DNA from: Rallus limicola
Taxonomy: Eukaryota > Chordata > Aves > Gruiformes > Rallidae
Direction: 5' to 3'
Length of the DNA stretch: 64,000 nucleotides
NCBI GenBank assembly: GCA_022605955.1
Contig: JAKCOZ010000011.1
Location: 2,166,537-2,230,536, forward strand
Positions 47,643-59,000 of the stretch are shown one piece after another (position 1 is the first letter of the stretch; each line of letters opens with the position of its first letter). The position numbers were made by a program, and so were the translations under genes. A model generated the notes under the pieces. That model made no database searches, was not told the origin of the DNA, and worked only from the letters and a program-made list of their open reading frames with translations.

Positions 47643-50600
47643 GTAAGCATCCTGGCTGCGACACGTGGCCCAATACAGGGAGAGGTCCCATGACACACAA
47701 AGAGGCCCTCTACCTTTTGCAAACCAGATGTCTCTTGTTCATGTTTTCCTTTGATGTAATTGTAATGGGGAAAGTGGAAGAGCACAGCTCCCCTGTTTGA
47801 ATTGTGTTGAGCAACCAGTATTCACCCACACGGATTTATTGTCATACAACAGGACACTTGGCAAGTACGCAATGGGGAGGAGGAGGGAAGATGTTCAGAG
47901 GGAGGCAGAGAAGCAGAGAAGGTAGAAGAAGACAGGAGGATCTGCTCCAAACAAGCAAGTTACACCATTCACGCCACACGCAATGTATGAAAAATGTTAG
48001 GAGAGTGCTAACTCACCCAGTGCACCACGCATAACTTGCGCTCTCCTTACCCTGGCACCGTTGTAGTTACCTACTCACCCTCAAGAAAGGATGTGTACAG
48101 GTCTTTAACAGTTGCTCCTATACATGAGACACCAACAGGCTTCCCTGCAAACCTAGGCATTGGGGTTCCTCTTGCACTTACCATTTCTTTCTGCAAGAAG
48201 TGTCTCTGTTACCGCCCGTCCTACAGCTACTGTGAGCTCCTTACCTGGCACCCAGACAAGCACAGCAGTAAGCCCCCGCTGCTCTGTAATAACCCCTTTT
48301 CTCACCCTGGCCCAGGAAGACACTGAGCGCCCTCCTGTAAGGTGCTGAGTTCCCTGGTTGGCTGCTGGGAGTGCTTTTCAGGCGTCTCAGGATCAGGCCC
48401 CAAGGCACTGACAGACAAAGGGTGAAGGGTGGGGGGGTAAAGGATTTAACAAAAGGAAGTTTGATATTTATTTGGCCCTGTACCTGTTCCATATTATACT
48501 GCAACACTGTGCCACTATTTGGATTGTTGAACATATTATCTGTCTCTCTTCTTTTTTTTTGTTCCTTTTTGCATTCTCTATTCTCTATTTGTCTTGGTTA
48601 TTTTTAACCCTTGACAGCAACTTCTTTTTTAAATTCTCTAGCAAAAGAATACCCCTTCCCGCACTCTGAGCCCTCACCTACCCTAAAGTTGGTGACCCTT
48701 CCTTCACACACCTTCCTGACAGGTATTGCATCCCCTTCCCAACTTTCCTTCAGGTGTCAATTGGCCAAACCCCCTCAGGGCTGTGTGTCCTTGACACCAG
48801 TGGACTTGTTGAACAGTTTACTTCCTTGGTTCTGGTTTGGATAGGAGCTGTATTTGGTCCTACACCCAATATTTGGGGTGGGCAGATCGCTTTTAATTGA
48901 CTCATTTGGGAGAAATAGGTAGCTCTCCCTCTATAAAGGTGCAGTGTAATAACAACTGAGCATCCTGGAATGAATCCCTGGCAGATTTGGCAGTGGCCCA
49001 GTACGACGGATATCTGGCAGGAGCATTCCCAGCCGCTCTGCTTCTGATGGACATTAAGGCCCTTTTTATAGGTCATCACCAGCAGATTTGGTGGAACCAA
49101 CCTGCTAGCTCAGGATGCTGAGAGGCTGCTCTCTGACTCTTATAAAGTATTTTGAAACTGCTGCCAAGCACAGATAATTCCTTGTCAGTCAGATACAGGA
49201 CCCGAACACCGAGACAGAGTGTTCTGTAGACTCCCAAACTATGTTTTTCCTCTCTGTGCTATACAAAATACTTGGAAAAGAGAAATAAATTGGTTATTAA
49301 AATTTAAAGACCTTTGTTTAGAGGTCTTAAAAATTAGATTTCTCAGTAATCTAGCTGGGCTCCTCTACGAAGTCTAATTAGGCATTAGCAGTGAAGCGGA
49401 TTAAATGGCAAGCTCTCGTGATGACCGTTTAACATCCCTTAGCTGTTAAACTCATAAATTCTCTTTTCTACAGCCACACTTAAACTCTAGTAAACTTTAA
49501 AACACAAAGTCCACCCAAACACTAACAGAATGCCTAACCCTCCAGAAGTCAAGGACTTTGTATTTCTTACCTTGCTAACGATTACTGCCCGTAGAGTGTG
49601 TGCACATCACAATGTTTTCCTGGTGTTTTATTGTAAATCAAGGCATTCCTTTAAATAACCTTAGGATTTTATCAAATCCTGGGGGTTTTATTGCCCTCTC
49701 CATGTTTGCCACCCCCATCCTAATTTAAAAAGGCATAATACACATTTTAAAGTGTAGATGTCACAAGTTCATCACTTAGAGGCAGTCAGAAGGCTGATAA
49801 ATGTTTATCATTTCTTTAAATTAAAAAAGCCTTTCTATAAATTAAAGAAACCTAAAATAATTCCAAAATGTCAGGATTACAGTGTGATAACTGTTAGCAC
49901 CCCATCTTAAAGATAGGAAGACACCATGATTTTTCCCAGTGTCCCAGAGGAATTTATTTGACAGATGGGATTAGAGATGGGATATTACTGGTTCTCCCTC
50001 CTATTATTAAAGAACAGGCCCTATTTCTGATGTAGACCCATAAAAACACTCACCACCTGCTGTAAAACCGGTGCTAGAATTGTCAGACTTTGAGACTTGG
50101 TGTTGTATGGTTGTTGGCCGCATGTAGAAGGCAGCCCTTGGCCTTTCTTGGCTCCAAAAGTTTCACTGCGGACCTGTAGCACCACAGTTTCTCTGTCTTA
50201 ATTTCTCTTGCCAGGCATCACAGCTATCCACACCATGGTCCCCTTAAAGCTGGGAGTCTTTGCTTTTTAGGAAATAAGACAAAGAAATAGATGGTGCATA
50301 CTTCAGTGAGCTGGAGGACCCAACAGTGTCCTTCAGCTCCAGACCTTCACTATTTGAATTACAGAATCACATAATTGTAGGGGTTGGAAGGGACCTCAAG
50401 AGATCATCAAGTCCAACCCCCAAATTACCAACCAAATAACTGTAGTTCCAGTTCCCTAAAACCATTGCACTGTGGGTTTCTTTAGTAGTCTGAGAGTTTT
50501 TCTGCATCTTTTTGCCTATACCTGTGGGAAGTCTGTGTCTTCACAAGATGCGGGCTCCAGGCGGGGTTTAAGTCTAGGTTTGGGTCCTGTTTCTGATTGA

Positions 50601-51494
50601 AGTCAATAACAGCACTTTAAAAAATGTATTTTTAAAGAATATATAAAATGACTTTATTACAGGAGCTTCCAGCTTCTGGAAGTCAGGAGTTTTTGAGAGG
50701 CTTCCAGAGCTGAACAACACATCCTCTTTCAGTTTTCATGGTTTCTAGCAGACTGATTTTTCCCTGTGCTTACCCAACTCCTGCCTTTTGAAGCCATTTT
50801 TACTTTCATCTGCTCTAAAACCCACTGAAATCCTACAACTGAACTGTGCTAAGTGAAGCAGTGCTTCTTGGTGCTGCTTCAGAATATATTCTTCTTCCAC
50901 TGAGTGCCCTTATTAGACCACAAGAAGCCCCAAACAGTTGTTCTCTATTTACTAATCACTTGTAATATACATTTACCATACCACCTCCAAGCTGTTTCAA
51001 TTCCAAACTGAAGAACGCAGGTCCATTTAGCTTCTCCCTGTGAAGAAGCCACCCCTGCCTGTCTTGCCCTGTGTTGGCCATTCTCACCACCTCCTCTAGT
51101 CCTATCGTGCCCTCTTTTTAAAGGGGATGACCAGAACTGTGTGTTCAAAATGGAAACATAGCATGAATTTGTGCACCACATAACGATTCCTATCGTAGTG
51201 CTCTCCTGATGTACCTTGTGTATCATTTCTATCTTTATAGTTTAGTGTTTTCCTCAAATAAACCCCCCTTCCCCTCAAATTTCTCTCTCAAAAGTAGGAT
51301 GTGCCACCCCCCCTTGCCTTGATCACGTAGGAAATTAGTCCTAAACGAATTTTGTAAATGCCTTTTGCTTCCTACCCCTGTAACAAATGTGTAATAGGCT
51401 ACCCTTAGTCCAGTACTTAACACACTAGTTTTATCCGCTGGTTTCCTACTCTTGGAGTAACAATGCTTCTCTCTTCTCCTTTCCACCTGCACAG
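47643..51494 (+). other. HMBOX1: HMBOX1 last intron, 3.9 kb
   Basis: GT-AG intron with only a 61-bp CR1 tail (50362-50422). The remainder is AT-rich, especially 49250-49900, and unusually free of repeats for this gene. No exon is recognised. Confidence 0.92.
50362..50422 (-). mobile_element. CR1 LINE, 3' tail only
   Basis: CAGAATCACATAATTGTAGG and GGGACCTCAAGAGATCATCA, 61 bp. Confidence 0.88.
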
Positions 51495-51632
51495 GATGAC
51501 AGCACTAGCCATAGTGACCATCAAGACCCCATTTCATTAGCCGTGGAAATGGCAGCGGTAAACCACACCATCTTGGCATTGGCCCGGCAAGGAGCCAACG
51601 AGATCAAGACAGAGGCTCTAGACGACGACTGA
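51495..51632 (+). CDS. HMBOX1: HMBOX1 terminal coding exon with stop codon
   Basis: The CACAG acceptor ends at 51494. The frame encodes 45 residues and stops at TGA (51630-51632). It starts DDSTSHSDHQDPISLAVEMA, continues AVNHTILALARQGANEIK, and ends TEALDDD, the conserved C-terminus of HMBOX1. The hydrophobic stretch from ISLAVEM to LALARQ probably forms a short helix, and an IKTE-type motif near the end resembles a sumoylation consensus (inference). The exon is followed by the 3' UTR. With the other five exons it completes a 225-residue C-terminal half of a protein of usual length about 420 residues, with no frameshift or premature stop. Confidence 0.97.
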   Translation, partial: DDSTSHSDHQDPISLAVEMAAVNHTILALARQGANEIKTEALDDD

Positions 51633-51833
51633 TACAAAGAAAGGGGAGGGTCGAAGCAAGAAGTAACTTAGTTTTAGACGTAGCACCTTAGCAGACTTTC
51701 CTCAGTCCTTAATATGTGTTCTTACAGTATAACTTTGCAGTTTCTTGTACGTCAGTTAGCTGTTAGGGTCTTGTTCTGTGAAGATGGCATGGTGCCCTCA
51801 GCCTTTGCATATACTCTCTCAGTATTAATTCCC

Positions 51834-51839
51834 AATAAA
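51834..51839 (+). terminator. HMBOX1: Candidate polyadenylation signal AATAAA (proximal)
   Basis: A canonical hexamer lies about 200 nt after the stop codon, followed by a CAAT/CCAA repeat rather than an obvious GT-rich element, which lowers confidence that it is the main site. Confidence 0.45.
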
Positions 51840-51864
51840 TAATCAATCAACCAACCAACCAACC
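51840..51864 (+). repeat. Short (CAAT/CCAA)n simple repeat in 3' UTR
   Basis: About six tetranucleotide units of CAAT then CCAA follow directly after the proximal AATAAA. Confidence 0.8.
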
Positions 51865-52149
51865 TCCCTCTCCCAGCCCCAGTGGCTAGAAAAATCTTGC
51901 TGCTCTGTCTTAGCATTCAAAGTGCTTCCAGGTATTTTAGACAGCCCTCAATTACAAGTCTTAGGCTACACTTAAAAAATCTTGGATACCCTTAGAGATC
52001 GTGTTTAAAAACAGGAGTAGTCTGTACGCTTTTCCTTCTCTGAGACTGAAAGGATGCAAGCTGAGGTAGTGGCACAGGGTCGATGGACACCAGATCGGGA
52101 GTATCAACAGAGAGTAAAAAGAACACTAGAAACCCCACTTCAGCATGGG

Positions 52150-52155
52150 AATAAA
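52150..52155 (+). terminator. Candidate polyadenylation signal AATAAA (distal)
   Basis: A second canonical hexamer, about 520 nt after the stop codon, lies just before the tRNA-like element. It could end a longer HMBOX1 3' UTR. A third AATAAA at 57950-57955 is too far away to assign to this gene from sequence alone. Confidence 0.3.
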
Positions 52156-52308
52156 TGATTTCCAGCTGCAATAAGCCGTGCCTCACTGGTCATACAGTGA
52201 CTTGATATACTTTTGGGTGCTGTGCTGAGAATGTCCATTGGAAACACATTCCCATATTTCGGTTGATGTTCACATATTCAACACAGACATCCTCTACTCT
52301 CACAACCT

Positions 52309-52375
52309 GCGTGGCTTAGTGGATAAGTACCGCCTTCTGCCTCTGGGACCATGATTGAAGCCCAGCCTGGGATCA
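52309..52375 (+). repeat. tRNA-derived SINE relic (MIR/CORE-SINE-like head)
   Basis: The sequence GCGTGGCTTAGTGGATAAG contains a good pol III A box (TGGCTTAGTGG, 52312-52322). A degenerate B box (TGATTGAAGCC, 52352-52362) follows 40 nt later, close to tRNA spacing. The overall pattern resembles tRNA heads of amniote MIR-type SINEs more than a folding tRNA gene, because the T-arm and acceptor stem do not pair well. It lies ~680 nt after the HMBOX1 stop codon and may be transcribed within an extended 3' UTR. Confidence 0.5.
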
Positions 52376-54245
52376 TATGAAAAATGAGCTGAATGTCTAA
52401 TGGGCAACAGTCCACTTCTCAAAACCACTATTCATTATTTGGCATGGCTAGCAGTGCCTGCTCAGAAGAGGTCTAGACTCTATCGATCTGTCATTAACAA
52501 TTTCACCTTTTCTTCTTCCTCTCGCCTTTTCTCTCCCCACCCTGGTCCCCTCCCTACTTTGCCACTTTTCAAAAGCAATGTTTTCCAGGAAGGTATTAAG
52601 GTCATAAAATGGGTGAGTGGATTCTTTTACACGTCTGTGTAACTAATGCCTACTTCCTGAGTAGCCTGAAAGGTTATCAGAGAACTTTTGCAGCTGACCT
52701 TTGCTAGATAACCATCGTAGCATAAATATTCTCCTCAATACAAACTTCTTGGTTGTTTGTTTAAAGGCAGGAGGATGTCTTACCTGAGAAATGGGGTATG
52801 AATGTTTTGTGTTCTCTTTACTCTGTCCTTGTTAAGATGTGAGAAAGCTATACTGCTACGAGCAATTTAATTAATAATTGGAAGCCATACTGATAATGGA
52901 TGTGGTAATATTTGTAAAGCAAACCTACTTTAAGTAGCAGAAACTAATGGAATTGTTTTCCTTGATCATATGTAGCACTTTTGTTACTTTTTTCTTAAAG
53001 ATATTTATATTTGATAAGTCTTTTTTTTAAATCATTTGAGAATTCAAAAATACCAAACGGCAAAACTTGCATTACAGAGTCACCCTGCGATCACCTTGTC
53101 ATCTAGTATCTAAATGATGAACTGTGTGTGCATCTAAGAAAATTACATCTGCTGCTGGCATTGTGTGGAAATGATCTCCTGGCATCCTGATAAAATGATA
53201 TGTTGCTGCCGGTAAGAGGAAACGTTTCGATGGGAACAGCACGGGAAGTGTTCAGAGACGGGCAGGACTGGGTTGTGTTTGAAAGAACAGTTAAAAACCC
53301 AGGTAATTGTTGGTATATTGATACCCAAAAAAGTTTGCAGAGCGCTTTCGCAACATTCCATTTGTACCTTCCCCCTTTTTTTGTGGGAACAGCTTCAAAA
53401 GGGGAAAACAGCTTAGTCTGAAGGACGGGTTTCCCTTTTCCTCCCCTCCCTCCGCTTCTAAAGGTGGGGGGGGGGACGAGGGGAATTTGCTACTGCTCGC
53501 CTTGTTCTCATCCCTTCCTCACTGTTAACTCCAAAAAACGCAGCTCTTCAGCAGGTTTTAACCAGCCTAAACCCCTTCCCAAGGCTTAGGCTGACTAGAT
53601 CATCTTTCCATCACTTAATCTTGTGAGAATTGCTTAGGTAAGTGCAGAGGAGATTTTGTGCTTTCAGAGGGCGCAGGCTTGGCACCTCTTTGTCTCTGTA
53701 ACTTTGAAGATATATAGGTAGGGCTTGGCCTCGTCTTTCATTTATGGATTTCATTGGAAAAATTTATGTGCTTTCCTTAGATATAGATCACTGAAGCAGA
53801 ATGAAGCCGTCTATTTTTATTTTTTTTTCCTGGTTTATTGCATTTCTTGAGTAGGCAAATTCATAAGTAGCATCAGGGCAGACTCAGGAAAGAAAGGAAT
53901 TGGTTCAGTGACTGTTGCTGGTTTTTTCTTACTGTGTGTATGAATGTTTTGGTACTAAAGAGTGAAAGGATGGGGAGAGCTTTTATTTCTATTTTTGCAC
54001 AGTGGAATGATCGAGCAAACTATAGCCTTAGTGGAATTTTACCTACTTATTCATACTACAGTCACACACCAAGCTGACAAGCAACATCCACGATTTATAG
54101 TAAGGAGATTTTAATAATCGATGGCCTCTTTACGTTGGGCTTGCCACCACCATTTGTTCTGGCTGTTTCATTTTAAAAAGAACAGACTCAAACTGTTGGA
54201 CAGCTGCAATTTTAAAAGAAATATTGCCTTCTATACCATCTTTTT

Positions 54246-54265
54246 AAAAAAAAAAAAAAAAAAAA
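54246..54265 (+). repeat. Poly-A tract, 20 nt
   Basis: Homopolymer preceded by T5. It does not follow any recognisable processed pseudogene or SINE. Confidence 0.9.
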
Positions 54266-55504
54266 GTCATTGTTTCAAGGAGGGACTTTTTAAAACACTA
54301 GGGAAGAATTAGACCAATGGTACAAGCTCTGTACCCTGATTCTAGGCTCATGTGAAGCAGGATTGAAGTAACACTGCTAAAATTGTACATGTGTACCATC
54401 TTAACATAGAATAATCTGGTCTGAATTCTCTTTGTCACTGTGAGGTAGCTGCTGGTCTCATCACGCATCAGTATCCTAGCTGAAGGTTAAACAATTGATC
54501 CCCCTTGTGAGCAACTGGGCATTGGCAGATCCTCCTTGGCTGCAGCTTCCTGGCACATACCATCTTCTCACCTGGTAACAAGTGACTTAACTGGGGAATT
54601 GGATGCTTAGCTCCCTGGTGTCCCCTTTTGGATTGCCCATCTCTATTTTGGCTTTCCTTTGACCGTCAGGGAGATACCAAGGAAAGACTAAGACATCAGC
54701 TGTTATCGGGATGCTGAGGCAGTTTCGTTCCTTCATTCTGAAAGTTCATAATGAACAATATGCAGCTGGCTAACGACCTTTTGGTTTGATGTGAGTTAGT
54801 TAAAATGGAACAGAGGCTGGTGTGATGATATCAGGAGAAGTGTACGTGATCTGGAGTAAGTGAAAGAATTGGTGGTGGAGAGAGTGTCCTGGAATTTAGC
54901 CTTTGTTGTAGGGTTTTTTCTGCAATATGGGAGTTGTCTTTGTCTTTCTGTCTCTGGATTATCTTGAAAATTATGCCTCATTTTTGTAGGGCTGCAATTC
55001 AGTTGTAATTTGTTGTAGCCAATCTGGAATTACTGCAATTTGTTCTCATGTGGGTGCCCTTGAAGTAGATCTGGTGGCCGACTGGATCTACCTTTTTGTT
55101 CTGTGAATAGAGAAGAAATTATTTAATATGCTCCTCTTCTGTGACAGGCACAGATTGCTTTTAATTTTTTAGAGTAAGTTCTGGCTGTTATTTTGTCACT
55201 CATAAAGTCATTATACTTGAGTTGTTGTTGTCTCTCACCGTCTTCTTAAAACAACAATTTCTACCTCCACTTCTTTTTTTGGCTTGTTTTGGGTTTTTGG
55301 TTTGTTGGTTGGTTGCTTTTTTGTTTTAATTCCCCCGCCTTTTCCTGAAGTCTGAGATCCCAAGCATTTGCAAAAGCATTTTGAGATGATAAAGTCAACA
55401 CAGCAGTGAGTAGACACGTTGCCTGTTGGTGTTCTAGCATTATAGAGCCATCTTCTAGATACTCTAGAAACATTCTTACAGTGTCATCCCTTACTCATAT
55501 GTTG

Positions 55505-56054
55505 GATGGGAACAAGTTGGTCATGAGTCAGCAGTGCACCCTTGCAGTGTTTGAGGAATCTCACTCAGAAGAGCCTTGAGCAGGTCAAGAAAAGCCATTA
55601 GTTCCCTCTTTATCACTTGTGGGACCACGTCTGGAGTACTATGTGCAGTGTTGGGTAGGAGTGAGTCTGGTGTAGGGCTGCTGAGACGAGAGGGCTGGAG
55701 CTCACATCATGTGGTGAGCATTTGTGAGACCTGACTTTGTTCAGACTGGCTCTGGAGGTGTCTTGTATTTGGTTCTTCAGCTGTCTTAATGGGTGGGTTT
55801 AGAGAAGACAGAGCCAGGCTCTTCTTAGAGGTGCATGGCAAAAAGGTGAGGGGCAGTGGCCTCAAGTTGCATTGAAGAAAATCCCAGATGAATATAAAGA
55901 GAAATATTTTCCTAGAGTGGTAGGACAGGGTCTTCAGGATCATAGAAGGGCAGTGGAAACCCCATCCTTGGGGATATTCAAAACTCAACTGGACAGGGTT
56001 GGACTAGAGACCTCCAAAGGTCTCTTCTGACCTCATTTCATGTATGATTCTGTA
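55505..56054 (+). mobile_element. CR1 LINE, old and diverged
   Basis: GAGTCAGCAGTGCACCCTTG, CTGGAGTACTATGTGCAGTG, GGTTGGACTAGAGACCTCCA and a tail GTATGATTCTGTAC. All the CR1 landmarks are in order, but there are many substitutions and the internal frame is lost. Confidence 0.82.
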
Positions 56055-59000
56055 CAAACCTGCTCAGGTTGAAGTGTTTCCTAGCTCTTGATCTGTACAT
56101 GTTGAGTCATTTAAAGAAATTACCGTAATTTTTTGTTGTCTTTTATTTTTTTTCTCCTCCTGTTATTGATAAGAAGTTAGGTTTCCTATTCCTCTAGTAG
56201 AGGGGACCTTTATTTGCAGGGTCTGGCTCCAGGTTCCAATCAAGCCATAAGTAATAACTTTCATTAATTATTTGCTCTGTTTACACAGTTCTTCAGGGAT
56301 ATTTGACTTACTCTGTTTGTTTTATTGCTTAGCATCGAACTGGCAAGTTTTCCATGTTCTCATAACGTGTTTCGCGCCGTAGGTCAGTTTCTGCCTTTCT
56401 TTGTGAGGATTTACTGTTGTCTTGCTGCTGGGTGTGCAGACTTGAAAAAAACTCACATAGCTGAAGATATTACAGGAAGAAACATCACTAACATAGGCCC
56501 ACTGGTAACTACTACGATAAGCTAGAACATTTTGGTTGAGTAAATCGTGGGTTGGTGGCTGTCAGAAGCTGAAAGGGTATTATTGACTGGGAAAGAGTCG
56601 CGTTATACTCGCTTGGATCCTTCTTTTCTTTCCTTAAGTGTTTGCTCTTGGTCCCTCCTGGGAAAGAAAAACCAAACATGCTTCACTGGGCAGACTTTAT
56701 GTCTGGGTCGGATCATATTTTGAAGAGAAATCATGGTGGTGCTTGCTGATATGGACTGGCATGGGGTCAGGTAGACTCCCAAGTGTTAATTTCTGTCTTC
56801 AAGGTGTATATGAACATGGAGATGAGTTCACCAAGGTTTTGAGTTCCCCTGAGTGGTATAAAAATGTTCCTTCACAATGAGATGCTGCTTGCAAAGACGT
56901 CAGATGAAAGCATCGTTCTGGCCTTACCCCAACATAGTTGAGTCACAGATGTGGTAGTTAGAACTGGGTTTTATAAGGAAACATACCTTTGTTTTTCATA
57001 TAGCTGTGGTCAGCAGAACTGGTGTGAGAGCTTCCAAACCTCAGAACTGCTCCCCCTGAAGCACTTAATGCAGGATCTTGTTTCCCTCTGTGTGATATTA
57101 ACTCAGATGCAAAGCTGGATCCACACCCTTGTCTGCAAGTTACTGAGATTCAGCATGAGATTTTTGCCTGTAGTACTGAGAGCTGTGGGTCTTTATTGGG
57201 AGAGGATTTTTTTCCTCCCTTTTTCCCCCGGAATTCTACTTACTTCAGATAATTTTCTTAGCAGAAGGTTTATGTTCCTCCCCCCATCCCAGCTACATCA
57301 TTGTGCAGCCCTCATCTCCCAGAATTCACCAGCTTCTTTCAAGTTCATTGGCTAATTACCAGCAAATTCTAGAGGGTTTTTTGGTCAAAATAAACTTTGC
57401 TTTTATTTTAGATGAGGTTTCCCACCCAAGTAGCTCTCCTCTTCTTTGAAGTTATTTAACTTGATAATGTTATTTGGATCAAAGTCTTCAGCTTGTAGAC
57501 AATAATCTTGAGTTCAGTGTAGCTTCTGTCATTTGGCAGGAATCTTTCCTCATGGGATTGGTCTTGAAAACTCTGTTCTATGTCAGTTGACCAACGTATA
57601 TGTTCTTAGGAGATGGCTGAAGTTTTGCTGTGTGTAGTCAGGAGGCAGGGCTGTACCATGATCCCTGATTTAACAGAGCTTTGTGGAGTAGGGCGTTTTC
57701 ACTGTGATTCCCTAGAAGGGAAGGTTGGTAGCCTGACCAAAAAAGTACCTTGCCATTCCTGAGAAGAGTTGCAGAGACATTTCAATATAAAACATTCCCC
57801 CTTGGGCTTTTTTTGCAGCTGGGATATTTACTCAGGACATTGAATCAGTTATTGGCCAAGAGGCATTTGGCAAGCTGAAAAGCGTAGCCCAAACCCCTTC
57901 ATTTTAGCGTCTGTTACTGTCGTCTAATTTATGGGGTTTAAAGTGTCCAAATAAAGACGTTGCACGTTAATGAAAAATAGAGGTGTTCTAGAGATGGCAG
58001 CTATAAATTCAGATGGAAAATACACAAAAATCATTTTTCTCCTTTGTGAGAAGTGTGTTACAACAAGAGAAGTGGAACTGGTTGTTTTGAGGGCTGTCAG
58101 TAAGGTGACAGCGGTTTGATGTTGGTTTTTTTGGTCCAACAAATATAAATTAAATTGAATTGACATTAACATTAGTGGCACCCGTGAAACAGAGACGTGG
58201 GGGAGAAGAATTCAACCATCTAAAAAGTTGGTTATCACTAACCTCAGTTTTAGTTTTTAGGACTTAAAAAATAGCCCATGATTGTTTGCTCGTGCTTGTT
58301 TTCACGTAGGCACCCCTTAAATGTAGGTGATGCTGTAGCTAAGATGATACTGGCACGATTAAAATAATCAGCATGAACTACTTTCTGGTTTTGTTAAGGT
58401 TCTTCTGCCACACTCTCTTTATAAAAATTCCTACCATGCTTTAGTTTAAGCTTGCTGGAAGACATAAACCTTTCCATTCTTTTGGGATACGCTCCGTATT
58501 GCTTCTTGGTGTGGTACCAGGTGATAATATTGACAGCTTTATGTCGTGGAGATAGAAAAGGATTTGCCATTTGGAGTGTGGGGTGGGGAAAAAGAACCTC
58601 ACAAAGCATATTTTAAATGCCCCTTTTAATCAGGCCGATGAAGAAAACTAATTAATGGGTTTGATTGCTGCAACGTTGTGCTCTTCCCTGTTTATTCCAG
58701 TAAGCTTTGGAGCACTCTGGCCAACAGCTAAAGCACGAGTGAACTAAAACCATTGAACTGGAGTGAACTGTGTAATGGGCCTTTGATGTTTCTGTATGTA
58801 CAGTGCATCTCTCGCTCAGATGGCTTGGCAGAAGGCTCGCTCTGCCATTTATTCCCTCTCTTCCCTCCGCTGTTAAATGGAAGCTGGTGCATTCTGCTGA
58901 TCAAAACATCCAGCACACTTCTGCTAAATCCTTTCAAACTGCAGCCAGGGTAATTGGGATGGGTAGGATAAATGCGTAAGAACGTGGCAGTAAAAGTGAT

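Larger units (their letters stand above)
51633..51865 (+). other. HMBOX1: HMBOX1 proximal 3' UTR (minimum extent)
   Basis: This non-coding sequence follows the TGA directly. It is T-rich with several in-frame stops and reaches an AATAAA at 51834-51839. The end at ~51865 is an estimate from the usual 10-30 nt spacing between signal and cleavage site. Longer 3' UTRs using later signals (52150 or beyond) are quite possible. Confidence 0.55.

Noticed and set aside
52309..52375. Functional tRNA gene
   Set aside because: The B box is degenerate and the acceptor stem and T-arm do not pair. A SINE relic fits better.
57950..57955. AATAAA as the HMBOX1 transcript end
   Set aside because: It lies over 6 kb from the stop codon with no evidence linking it to this gene.
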